A stretch of 64,000 nucleotides of DNA from RGIG8244 sp045592785. GTDB taxonomy: Bacteria > Verrucomicrobiota > Lentisphaeria > Victivallales > UBA1829. Positions 29,366 to 37,111 of this stretch are shown piece by piece. The position numbers and the translations under genes are program-made. Each line of letters starts with the position of its first letter. The first letter of the stretch is position 1. Where the stretch lies: the NCBI GenBank assembly GCA_045592785.1, contig JAZNVL010000050.1:1-64000 (forward strand). Reading direction: 5' to 3'. The notes under the pieces are model-generated. The model made no database searches. It had not been told where the DNA came from and saw nothing but the letters and a program-made list of their open reading frames with translations.

Positions 29366-30598
29366 TCAATCCCACACTTTCCCGAAGTCAACGACCTTGA
29401 CGATCTCACCGTCCTTCTGCGCGGATTCGTGAGCGGCGGCACCCATTGCCATATACATGGCGGCATCCCACGCGGAAACCGCAGGACGGCGTTCTTCCGC
29501 CACCGCAGAGACGAACTCGTGGACCAGATACGGATGGGATCCGCCGTGTCCCTGGGGCACGAAATCATCTTCCGGATTTGCATTGGGCTGACAGGCTGCT
29601 TTGAACGCGGCTTTCACGTCATCGGGCAGCGGATCGAACATATCGTTTGCAGTGAGTTCCTGCGCTTTGTTATCCTTGGGTTCGGGCGTGGGTTCCGTTC
29701 TGCCGTTGTTCCGCCAGATATTGGAGGCGAAACTGCCGCGTGTACCATAGATACGGAGCGTTTCATCTTCCAGTCCGACATTGGGAGAGATCTCGCGCAT
29801 TTCGCACACACGGAACGCAGCCCCGTTATCCATCTGGAACAGTGCGGAAATGTTGGAGAAATCCGAATTGGCAAAGTACGGGTCGTTGTTCCGGTTGCGG
29901 AAACCGTAAGCAGAGACTTTCACCGGTTTGGCACGCATGATGTCCACGATCCCGGAAACAGAGTGCGTGGGATATGCCATGGGATGACTCTTGAATCCGC
30001 GGGCATAATATTTCGCCATGATCGACTCACATTCCTGTCCGGCTTTCCCCTTGCTGCGCCATTCTCTGACCTGACGCAGGGAGCAGGAGAGTTTATCCAG
30101 GTCGTGCGCGTATTCCGCTTCCGCATACACAAAGTCACCGAAAAGACCCTGTTTCGCCATTCTGCGGCAGAACATGGTCCCCGGACGATAGATCGTGGTT
30201 TCCCCCAGCATGTATTCTTTTCCGGTGCGTTCCACGGTTTCAATAATCTTCTGGGACCAGTCCAGCACTTCCTGATCATCCGGCACACAGATCACAGGCA
30301 CGGCACTGTAAACATGTTTTCCGTGTTCCATAGCCTTGATGCACTGGGGTGCATGAAGCCAGGGCTGGGTGATCACAATAATGGCATCGAGATCCGCTTC
30401 GCACAGTTCATCAAAAGAGGTGGTGCAATTTTTTGCATCCAGTTTTTTTGTGTAAAGAGGATCATCCACATATTTCTTCAAACGATCCGCTTCCAGATCG
30501 CAGAACGCAATGGAATCCACCAGCGGATGACTGGCAAAAAGGGGTGCAAAGCAAGCACCGAATGCGCCAAGTCCGACCATACCGAGTTTCAGCCCCAT
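29366..30598 (-). CDS. Gfo/Idh/MocA family oxidoreductase
   Basis: NAD(P)-dependent sugar-type dehydrogenase of 410 residues. The Rossmann motif GMVGLGAFG lies at the N-terminus, followed by the beta-alpha-beta fold (IAFCDLEADRLKKY). The family EKP-like position reads SAVPVICVP, so the usual Lys of that motif is not obvious, and the catalytic chemistry is uncertain. There is no signal peptide. It is divergent from the AraC-type gene with a shared 136-bp control region. The inducer is probably a sugar derivative or glycoside product, but no transporter or hydrolase lies beside it. Confidence 0.85.
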   Translation of the reverse strand: MGLKLGMVGLGAFGACFAPLFASHPLVDSIAFCDLEADRLKKYVDDPLYTKKLDAKNCTTSFDELCEADLDAIIVITQPWLHAPQCIKAMEHGKHVYSAVPVICVPDDQEVLDWSQKIIETVERTGKEYMLGETTIYRPGTMFCRRMAKQGLFGDFVYAEAEYAHDLDKLSCSLRQVREWRSKGKAGQECESIMAKYYARGFKSHPMAYPTHSVSGIVDIMRAKPVKVSAYGFRNRNNDPYFANSDFSNISALFQMDNGAAFRVCEMREISPNVGLEDETLRIYGTRGSFASNIWRNNGRTEPTPEPKDNKAQELTANDMFDPLPDDVKAAFKAACQPNANPEDDFVPQGHGGSHPYLVHEFVSAVAEERRPAVSAWDAAMYMAMGAAAHESAQKDGEIVKVVDFGKVWD

Positions 30599-30640
30599 AA
30601 ATCATTTCCTTTCTGAATTTTATTGAAGGGTTATCAATAT

Positions 30641-30646
30641 TATACT
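30641..30646 (-). promoter_or_regulatory. -10 box of the oxidoreductase gene
   Basis: Minus strand TATAAT at 30646-30641, 42 nt before the ATG. No good -35 box lies 16-18 bp upstream. That position falls inside the 30661-30700 palindrome, as expected for an activator-dependent promoter. Confidence 0.45.
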
Positions 30647-30647
30647 T

Positions 30648-30675
30648 GATTTTTTTATTTTTGCATATATATTAA
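30648..30675 (+). promoter_or_regulatory. Candidate promoter of the AraC-type gene
   Basis: TTGATT (30648-30653), 16 bp, TATTAA (30670-30675). The -10 box lies in the left arm of the palindrome. The region is very AT-rich, so other choices are possible. Confidence 0.4.
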
Positions 30676-30700
30676 TGTATTATATTTTATATATTTGCAA
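30661..30700. promoter_or_regulatory. 40-bp imperfect palindrome, candidate AraC operator
   Basis: The outer arms TTGCATATATATT (30661-30673) and TATATATTTGCAA (30688-30700) are inverted repeats with few mismatches around an AT-rich centre. The palindrome covers the missing -35 position of the oxidoreductase promoter and the -10 box of the regulator promoter. Confidence 0.4.
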
Positions 30701-30734
30701 TTTTGAATTATAAATTTGCAGAAGGACAAAGAAA

Positions 30735-31562
30735 ATGGAACTGCCACACATCGTCTTCAGTAATATTTTCACAAAAAAAGAACGTCATCACCAGATCACT
30801 CACCAACATTTCCTCGGCTTTTATGTCAGCGGATTGTTGTGGCAAAGGTCCTATGATCATGCGGGGAATCTATTGAGTGAAAACGATCACACAAAAACGC
30901 CGGGGATCAGTTTGAGTGTCTCGGGAACCAGCTGCGATTTCGAATACGGCGATAACCGGGAAAACTGGGTCATCGGGTTCGATATGCCCGCGCTGCAATA
31001 TGACACCGAAAGCAAAACCATGTTCCTGCAAAGTGACGACGGACACCGTATCCCCGTCCTTCGCCATATACCGGTCAGTACAGAGGAAGTCTCCATCATG
31101 CGGGAACGTTTCCGCACGATCACGGAATATTACCGCAGTACATTGCCCCAGCATATTCTGGAGGCGCAGATCATGACCATGCACCTCTTCCGGTATTTCC
31201 TGAACAATCATTCCGTGCAGCCGGGGAACAGCCCGGTGGAACAGTTCCGAGCCCGTCTGGATGAGGATACGGCATGGAATATGACGCTGGATGAACATTG
31301 CCGCGCGTTGGGTGTCGGACGTGATACCATGCGGCAGCTTTTCATGGCGAAGTACAATATTTCGCCGGGGGATTACCGGACCCGTAAACGTCTGCAATTC
31401 ATCCGGCATTTATTTATTAACAGCGAACTCTCACTCAAAGAGATCGCCTTCACCGCAGGGATGAAAAATGTCACGCATCTGAACAGTTTGATCCGGCTTC
31501 ATTACAACAAAACGCCGTCGGAAATGCTCCGGGAACTGCGCAGTATTCCCATCAAAGACTGA
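30735..31562 (+). CDS. AraC family transcriptional regulator
   Basis: A 275-residue regulator. The N-terminal 160 residues form a probable cupin-like sensing domain (HHQITHQHFLGFYVSG and following strands). The C-terminal 100 residues hold the double helix-turn-helix: DEHCRALGVGRDTMRQLFMAKYN in the first, and LSLKEIAFTAGMKNVTHLNSLIRLHYNKTPSEML in the second. AAGGA precedes the start by 8 nt. Divergent from the Gfo/Idh/MocA gene, which it most likely controls. Its stop abuts the stop of the convergent site-2 protease gene. Confidence 0.9.
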   Translation: MELPHIVFSNIFTKKERHHQITHQHFLGFYVSGLLWQRSYDHAGNLLSENDHTKTPGISLSVSGTSCDFEYGDNRENWVIGFDMPALQYDTESKTMFLQSDDGHRIPVLRHIPVSTEEVSIMRERFRTITEYYRSTLPQHILEAQIMTMHLFRYFLNNHSVQPGNSPVEQFRARLDEDTAWNMTLDEHCRALGVGRDTMRQLFMAKYNISPGDYRTRKRLQFIRHLFINSELSLKEIAFTAGMKNVTHLNSLIRLHYNKTPSEMLRELRSIPIKD

Positions 31563-32213
31563 TCACAGAAATGTTTCCGCCACGGAAACGCCGCTCATCA
31601 TCACGAACACGGCAAAGTCAAACAGAAAACGGATCCCCATCATCGCCGCAAAGATCAGAAAGATCATGGAACCTTTGATGAATTCCGATGAGCCGGACCC
31701 CAGTTTCGGGAACAGGCATTGCAAGACATTCCAACCGTCAAGACCCGGCACCGGAATCAGATTGAACAGCATCAGAACGATGTTATACACGCCCAACAGA
31801 AGCAGAAGCGTGAGAAGATTATTCATGACAAAGCCCGGCTTTTCCCCGCCGGTCGCGATCAGCAGAAGCGTGAACGCAATATATCCCGCACACGCCAGCA
31901 GAAAATTCGCAAACGGACCCGAAAGGGAAACGATCAGTGGACCGTATTTCGTCCGGCTCCGCAAACGGTTCGGATCCACCGGGACTGCGCCCCAGGCAAT
32001 CCCGACGAAAAGAAACATAAGGATGGAAATAAAGCCCATCTGCTTCAACGGGTTCAACGTGAGATGTCCGCGGTCTGCCGCCGTGGAGTCGCCCATCCAG
32101 AGCGCACACTGCGCATGAAAATATTCATGAAGACAAATAGAGAAGATCACCACCAGTGAGATCAGAAAGAACTCCTGGGGCGACGTCCAGAGCTTGCTGA
32201 TAAAAAGTCCCAT
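31563..32213 (-). CDS. Site-2 protease family membrane peptidase (M50)
   Basis: Intramembrane zinc peptidase of 216 residues with about five to six helices. The catalytic H29-E30-x2-H33 (HEYFH) lies in the first helix region. The third zinc ligand lies in NLIPVPGLDGWN, the family NxxPxPxLDG motif. There is no PDZ domain, which places it in the short minimal M50 group. It follows the ABC ATPase gene by 16 nt and is the last gene of the pheA operon. The substrate is unknown. Confidence 0.9.
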   Translation of the reverse strand: MGLFISKLWTSPQEFFLISLVVIFSICLHEYFHAQCALWMGDSTAADRGHLTLNPLKQMGFISILMFLFVGIAWGAVPVDPNRLRSRTKYGPLIVSLSGPFANFLLACAGYIAFTLLLIATGGEKPGFVMNNLLTLLLLLGVYNIVLMLFNLIPVPGLDGWNVLQCLFPKLGSGSSEFIKGSMIFLIFAAMMGIRFLFDFAVFVMMSGVSVAETFL

Positions 32214-32229
32214 TTTACACCTCCTCCGT

Positions 32230-33036
32230 TCAATCTTCCACGGGCAGCGGCCACAATCTGCCTTTGGGGCCCGGCAGCAGTTTCAGGTTCATGCCGTGGA
32301 ACGCCGTTTTCAGGTTTTCCGGGGTCAGGACTTCCTCCCGGTTCCCCTGCATGGCGATCCTTCCGCCGCCCAGGATCATGCCCTTATGGAAGGAGGCGGT
32401 GATCTCTTCGATCCGCTGGGTCACGAAAAGCATGGTGGTCTCCGGCGAATTTTTTGCGATGGATTCCACGGAATCCAGCAGGATCTCACGGCTGGCAAGG
32501 TCCAGATGCACACAGGTCTCATCCAGGATCAGAAGTTCCGGTTTCGCGATCAGCGTTCTGCCGATCAACGCTTTCACCTGTTCCCCCGAAGATACACGGG
32601 AGAACAATTTATCTTTCAGCTTGGTGGCATGGAGCAGTTCCAGGACCTCACCGGCACGGCGCAATTCGTCCGCTGTCGGTTCACGGTAAAACCCGATGGT
32701 GGATTCCAAACCGGAAAGCACCACATCCTGCACCGTGAGAGAAGCATTCAGTGTATCATTGGTCCACGCCTGCATGAAGGGACTGGACCAGGCGATCTTT
32801 TTGCGGACTTCGAACAGATTGGATCTGCCGAACCGGTTGCCCAGCACCGTGACTTCCGCCCCGAAAAGCGGCCAGATCAAGCCCAGGATCATTTTGACAA
32901 GCGTGGTCTTTCCGGCACCGTTCGGCCCCAGAATAAACCAGCGTTCGCCCCGTTCCACACTCCAGGAAAGATCGTGAAGGATCTCCACCCCTTCCAGTTT
33001 CAGTGTCGCATGTTTGATATCGATCGCGCTGCCCAT
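32230..33036 (-). CDS. Stand-alone ABC ATPase (YlmA/ModF-like)
   Basis: A 268-residue ATPase with Walker A LGPNGAGKTTL, signature VSSGEQVKALIGR and Walker B LLILDETCVHLDLASR, where Thr replaces the usual Pro. The switch region reads VTQRIEEI, with Gln rather than His, so hydrolysis may be slow. No permease lies nearby. It is 6 nt downstream of pheA and 16 nt upstream of the site-2 protease. It could serve a distant permease or have a non-transport role. Confidence 0.85.
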   Translation of the reverse strand: MGSAIDIKHATLKLEGVEILHDLSWSVERGERWFILGPNGAGKTTLVKMILGLIWPLFGAEVTVLGNRFGRSNLFEVRKKIAWSSPFMQAWTNDTLNASLTVQDVVLSGLESTIGFYREPTADELRRAGEVLELLHATKLKDKLFSRVSSGEQVKALIGRTLIAKPELLILDETCVHLDLASREILLDSVESIAKNSPETTMLFVTQRIEEITASFHKGMILGGGRIAMQGNREEVLTPENLKTAFHGMNLKLLPGPKGRLWPLPVED

Positions 33037-33042
33037 GATGTC

Positions 33043-34134
33043 TTACGCATCCTTCCGTGTGGGATCCAATGCCCGGGGATAACTTCCCAGCAGGCGCAAT
33101 GCCGAAGTCAAGCCTTCCAGCTCTTCCAATGCGGCACGCACCTTTTCATCTTCACGATGTCCGATGATGTCCACGAAGAACTGATATTCCCAGTTCTTTT
33201 CGCCCGTGGGACGGCTTTCGATCATGGAAAGGGTCAACCCCTGATTCTTGAAGGGGAGCAGACTGTCATACAACGCACCGACGCGGTCACGGATGGCAAA
33301 GCAGATACTGGTCTTATCCGTTCCGGTGGGCGCACTTTCCCGGCTTTTCCCGGAGATGACCAGGAACCGGGTGGTATTCCGGGGATTGTCTTCCACGGAT
33401 TCGCGGACCACATCCAGACCATACACTTCCGCCGCCAGCAGGGATGCGATGGCACCGGCACATTCTTCGTCCGCCGCGATCTCTGCGCCACGGGTATTGG
33501 ATGCGACTTCCACCAGTTCCACACCACGGAGATTTTCCCGGATCCAGCCGCGGCATTGTCCCAGCGTTTGCGCATGGGCATACACTTTGCGGATACGGGA
33601 GAGCGGCACTTTGGAAAGCAGACAATGGTGGATCGGCAGGTTGATTTCCGCACAGATGGCGGCATCTTTCCATTCCAGGAACATATCAAGGGTACGATTG
33701 ACCACACCTTCCGTCGAGTTTTCAACGGGAATACAACCGTATTCCGCTTCCCCGTTGATCACGGCGGCAAAGACTTCGGACGAACTGGATTTTGCCACAT
33801 AGCCCACACTTCTGCCGAATTTGCTCATAGCAGCCTGATGGGTGAAGGTCGCTTCCGGTCCCAGATATGCCACACGCAACGGAAATTCCAGAGAAAGAGC
33901 ACCGGACATGATCTCACGGTAAATACTGCGCAAAGTGGCGGCACTCATGGGACCTTCGTTCAATTCGCAAAGACGATCCAGAACGGCTTTTTCCCGTTCC
34001 GGCACATAGACAGCGGCAGTCCGTTCTTTTTTCCATGCGCCCACTTCCAACACGGTACGGTATCGTTCGTTCAGCAAACGTACGATTTCCATGTCAACGG
34101 CGTCAATTTTCTTTCTCAGATCCGCAAGATCCAT
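33043..34134 (-). CDS. pheA: Bifunctional chorismate mutase/prephenate dehydratase
   Basis: Makes phenylpyruvate for phenylalanine. The 363-residue P-protein has an N-terminal AroQ chorismate mutase (residues 1-85, LRKKIDAVDMEIVRLLNERY). A prephenate dehydratase follows (about 90-265), with VAYLGPEATFTHQAA and the NTTRFLVI motif. The C-terminal ACT domain (about 280-355) contains GALYDSLLPFKNQGLTLSMIESRP, the phenylalanine feedback site. It is the first gene of the operon with the ABC ATPase and site-2 protease. Confidence 0.95.
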   Translation of the reverse strand: MDLADLRKKIDAVDMEIVRLLNERYRTVLEVGAWKKERTAAVYVPEREKAVLDRLCELNEGPMSAATLRSIYREIMSGALSLEFPLRVAYLGPEATFTHQAAMSKFGRSVGYVAKSSSSEVFAAVINGEAEYGCIPVENSTEGVVNRTLDMFLEWKDAAICAEINLPIHHCLLSKVPLSRIRKVYAHAQTLGQCRGWIRENLRGVELVEVASNTRGAEIAADEECAGAIASLLAAEVYGLDVVRESVEDNPRNTTRFLVISGKSRESAPTGTDKTSICFAIRDRVGALYDSLLPFKNQGLTLSMIESRPTGEKNWEYQFFVDIIGHREDEKVRAALEELEGLTSALRLLGSYPRALDPTRKDA

Positions 34135-34170
34135 TGTTCGGGTTCCTTTCTATTGATTCATGATCCGGAT

Positions 34171-34199
34171 AATATACCATTCCGGACCGGATTTTACAA
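34171..34199 (-). promoter_or_regulatory. Promoter of pheA operon
   Basis: Minus strand TTGTAA (34199-34194), 17 bp, TATATT (34176-34171), 36 nt before the pheA ATG. Confidence 0.6.
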
Positions 34200-34214
34200 G
34201 TCTTTTTCTGCCTT

Positions 34215-36089
34215 TTATCGCTCAAATGCGGAACGGACAAGCATCGTACAAAGTTCCGGCATGGTGATCCCTGCCACACGGGCTTCCTCCGGCAGCATAC
34301 TGGTATTCGTCATGCCCGGAAGTCCGTTCCCTTCCAGTATGTAAACTTTCTGGTCGGAATCACGCACAATGAAGTCCACTCGGACCAGCTGGGAGACCCC
34401 TGCCAGTTCCGCAAATGCCAACGCAGCTTCCGCCGCATCACGCTGATTTTCCTCCGTCATGGTCGCCGGCGGACAGAAGTGACGGCATCCGGAATCCGCA
34501 TTGTATTTGGCATCATAGTCATAGATCCGCCCGGGATACTGTACTTCCATGGCGGGCAAAGCCTGTCCGGCAACGATCCCCACGGATCCTTCGCGCCCCT
34601 GAATGTATTCTTCCACCAGCACCACATCATCATACTTGAATGCTTCGGCAAGCGCATCGTTCCACTGTTCCGCGGTCTCCACATAGGTCACGCCGAACGT
34701 GGATCCGTTGGAATTGGGTTTCACGATCAACGGCAGTGCCATGCCCTCCGGGATCGGTGCATCCGCAGAAGTGATCTCAACATACGCCGCGGTAGTCAAA
34801 CCGTTATCCAGCATCAACCGTTTGGAGATCTTCTTATCCATAATGCAACGGCACGCCGTCGAAGAGGGACCGACAAAACGGATGGAGGCGGACTCCAGCA
34901 ATTCCTGCAAACGGCCGTCTTCCCCGTATCCGCCGTGAAGCACCGGAAAGACCACATCCGCCCACCCCGTCATATCGGGTGTCAGTGCCAATTCCTGAAT
35001 ATCGTATTCCCGGACAGAGAATCCGGCTTCCCGGAGTGCATCCGCCACGTTGGCTGCTGATTTGAGAGAGATCTCCCGTTCACTGCTGACTCCGCCTTTG
35101 AGTACCAGGACTTTGATCCCGGCGTTTTCCTGTTCTGCCATATTCGCAAACCTCATTTCTGTATGTAATAATATCGATGATCCCAACAATACACGTTTCT
35201 TCATTTCACGGATCAGTAAACACAGATCCGTCGTCTCGCCCGGCTCCGGACCGCAATGCACGATCCAGTTGGCGTGTTCCGCAGAGACTTCAAACACACC
35301 TGCCTGCATCCCTTTCGCCCCGTTCTCCTCCAAAAAACGGCCCGCAGGTCCCTGCACCGGATTCCGGAACACACTGCCCGCACTCCTGCCTTTCGGCGCA
35401 CGCAGACGACGTTGTTTTTCCGTTTCCCACGCCGCCGTCTCCAATGCCATATCCCCCTTCGGGAAACGGAGGAACAGCGAGACGACCATCCGGTCTGCAC
35501 CGATCCCGGAATCCCGGTACCGCCAGGGGAACGCTTCCTTCCCCGGAATGGAACAGGTCCCCGTGTGCAGATCCAGAACTTCCAGCGACACAATGAAATC
35601 CGAAATGCAGACTCCGTTGGCGCCCGCATTCATAAATGCCGCACCGCCGCAAGTACCCGGGATCCCACTGATCCCAGCCATCCCGGTATACCCGGCGGAC
35701 AGAGCAAACTGCAGGACGCTGCGTAAAGTTTGAGCGGAACCGGCATGAATGATCCCGTCGGGCAGCTCTTCCAATACCCGGAAGGGTCCGGCGGCAGGTT
35801 TTAAAAAGAGAACGCCGGGCATTTCCTCATCGGATCCGGCGAAATTGCTTCCGCCGCCCAGGGGTATGAGAGTAAACCCGGCTTTCCGGAGTGCGGGGAT
35901 CGATTCTTCCAAACCGGCGGTATCCTGAAGTTCCGCCAGTTGAAAAGGAGCAGTCCCTGCCCCCAGCGTTGTATATTTGTTCCATTCTGCGGCAGTATGG
36001 ACCACCGCAGAACCGTTGCGGAAGAAATCCGCAGGCTGATTATTTCTTGTAGACCGCTTTGGGGTCGAACACGCGTTCTCCGACAACAT
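34215..36089 (-). CDS. MurB-Ddl fusion: UDP-MurNAc dehydrogenase and D-Ala-D-Ala ligase
   Basis: One reading frame of about 624 residues encodes two cytosolic peptidoglycan enzymes. MurB (about residues 35-315) reduces UDP-GlcNAc-enolpyruvate. It shows LGGGSNFAGSDE, GIPGTCGGAAFMNAGANG, WRYRDSGIG, GSVFRNP, and the final Glu in LLHTEMRF. Ddl (317-624) joins two D-Ala. It shows LKGGVSSEREISLKS, HGGYGEDGRLQELLE, IVKPNSNGSTFGV, VEEYIQGREGSVG and EGNGLPGMTNTSM. Both look complete. The start is uncertain: ATG at 36089 has GGAAG 5 nt upstream but overlaps hisI by 50 nt, and GTG at 36005 is an alternative. An internal start signal precedes the Ddl part. It is the last gene of the operon with hisI. Confidence 0.9.
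   Translation of the reverse strand: MLSENACSTPKRSTRNNQPADFFRNGSAVVHTAAEWNKYTTLGAGTAPFQLAELQDTAGLEESIPALRKAGFTLIPLGGGSNFAGSDEEMPGVLFLKPAAGPFRVLEELPDGIIHAGSAQTLRSVLQFALSAGYTGMAGISGIPGTCGGAAFMNAGANGVCISDFIVSLEVLDLHTGTCSIPGKEAFPWRYRDSGIGADRMVVSLFLRFPKGDMALETAAWETEKQRRLRAPKGRSAGSVFRNPVQGPAGRFLEENGAKGMQAGVFEVSAEHANWIVHCGPEPGETTDLCLLIREMKKRVLLGSSILLHTEMRFANMAEQENAGIKVLVLKGGVSSEREISLKSAANVADALREAGFSVREYDIQELALTPDMTGWADVVFPVLHGGYGEDGRLQELLESASIRFVGPSSTACRCIMDKKISKRLMLDNGLTTAAYVEITSADAPIPEGMALPLIVKPNSNGSTFGVTYVETAEQWNDALAEAFKYDDVVLVEEYIQGREGSVGIVAGQALPAMEVQYPGRIYDYDAKYNADSGCRHFCPPATMTEENQRDAAEAALAFAELAGVSQLVRVDFIVRDSDQKVYILEGNGLPGMTNTSMLPEEARVAGITMPELCTMLVRSAFER
35139..35154 (-). promoter_or_regulatory. 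Internal ribosome-binding site and ATG at the MurB/Ddl junction
   Basis: Inside the fusion frame, GAGG (35154-35151) lies 9 nt before an in-frame ATG (35141-35139). Translation from here would yield a stand-alone Ddl beginning MAEQENAGIKVLVLKGG, exactly at the domain boundary. Confidence 0.5.
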
Positions 36090-36420
36090 GAAGACTTCCG
36101 TCATTTTCCAGTTTGCGGAAGAAGCAGGAACGGTATCCTTCGTGGCAGGCAGCGCCACCGATCTGTTCGACTTTGAAGATCACGGTATCTTCGTCACAAT
36201 CCACAAGGATCTCCTTGACGATCTGACGATTGCCGGATTCTTCCCCTTTCTTCCAGAGTTTGTTCCGGGAACGGGACCAGTAGGTCGCCGCGCCGGTTTT
36301 CAATGTTTCATTCCATGCTTCTTCGTTGATATAAGCAAGCATGAGTACGTCACCAGTCTGCCAGTCCTGGGCGATCGCAGGGATCAGCCCGCCGCATTTT
36401 TTAAAGTCGAGTTCAATCAT
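36040..36420 (-). CDS. hisI: Phosphoribosyl-AMP cyclohydrolase
   Basis: Opens the adenine ring of phosphoribosyl-AMP in histidine synthesis. The 126-residue protein has YINEEAWNETLKTGAATYWSRSRNKLWKKGEESG, the conserved core. The metal-binding Cys are in VDCDEDTVIFKV and CHEGYRSCFF. It lacks the HisE domain, so it is the monofunctional form. Its start overlaps the lipoprotein stop by 4 nt. No other his gene is in the window. Confidence 0.95.
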   Translation of the reverse strand: MIELDFKKCGGLIPAIAQDWQTGDVLMLAYINEEAWNETLKTGAATYWSRSRNKLWKKGEESGNRQIVKEILVDCDEDTVIFKVEQIGGAACHEGYRSCFFRKLENDGSLHVVGERVFDPKAVYKK

Positions 36421-37034
36421 TTTTCAATCTTTACCTGTGTTGAGTTATCTGCTTCCGCAGGGGCAGTACGGTCCATTTCCGCACTGTAAACTTTCAAACC
36501 TTCTTCCAGTTCGCAGATCTCATCTTCATCATGAAGCATACCGACCGCAAAGCTGAAGGATGTTACACTTTCCAGAGGTGCAACGGCAGAGAAACGCAAC
36601 GTTTCCCCGGGCATACATTCCCGCATACGCAGAGGAATGCGCTTATCCAGTTTCACAAGTTTGCCATTCTTGTCAAACCAGAGGAACTGGAAGGCAACAC
36701 GGTACGGCTTTTCCCCTTGAAACAGCCACTTCATCGGCGGATAAGCCAGCGTTTTGCCGTATACCCGCACAGAGAGAAGTCCGTCTTCCGTCACATTGCT
36801 TTCCATTTTGCTCAAATCAAAAACATTCGCAAATCCCGGGCAGATATAGACCACACCCGGCTTCACATCCATATCCACCGCTTTCGTGTAATCACATTCC
36901 GCCATCGCTTTCGTTTCCGCACAGGGCGTCACCACGAATTCTTCATCAAGCTGACGTTCTGTTGTCGCACATGCGGATACCATCATTGCAGCAGCCGCAG
37001 CCATTGCAAACCGGACGATTTGTTTTGTTTCCAT
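36417..37034 (-). CDS. Lipoprotein, YcfL/DUF1425-like
   Basis: A 205-residue predicted lipoprotein. The signal peptide ends in a lipobox (MMVSAC), so Cys22 would be acylated and the mature protein would sit in the periplasm. The segment YRVAFQFLWFDKNGKLVK followed by IPLRMRECMPGETLRFSAVAP resembles the DUF1425/YcfL family of unknown function. A partner lipoprotein such as LpoB-like is not present. It is the first gene of the operon with hisI and the MurB-Ddl fusion. Confidence 0.7.
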   Translation of the reverse strand: METKQIVRFAMAAAAAMMVSACATTERQLDEEFVVTPCAETKAMAECDYTKAVDMDVKPGVVYICPGFANVFDLSKMESNVTEDGLLSVRVYGKTLAYPPMKWLFQGEKPYRVAFQFLWFDKNGKLVKLDKRIPLRMRECMPGETLRFSAVAPLESVTSFSFAVGMLHDEDEICELEEGLKVYSAEMDRTAPAEADNSTQVKIEK

Positions 37035-37083
37035 ATTCTGTTCTCCAATAGTAAAGGTTTCTGTTTTTTACCTGTTACTGCTT

Positions 37084-37111
37084 AATTTACACCGGGATAT
37101 CCGAAAATCAA
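37084..37111 (-). promoter_or_regulatory. Promoter of lipoprotein-hisI-murB/ddl operon
   Basis: Minus strand TTGATT (37111-37106), 16 bp, TAAATT (37089-37084). The -35 box overlaps the last codons of citrate synthase. Confidence 0.5.
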
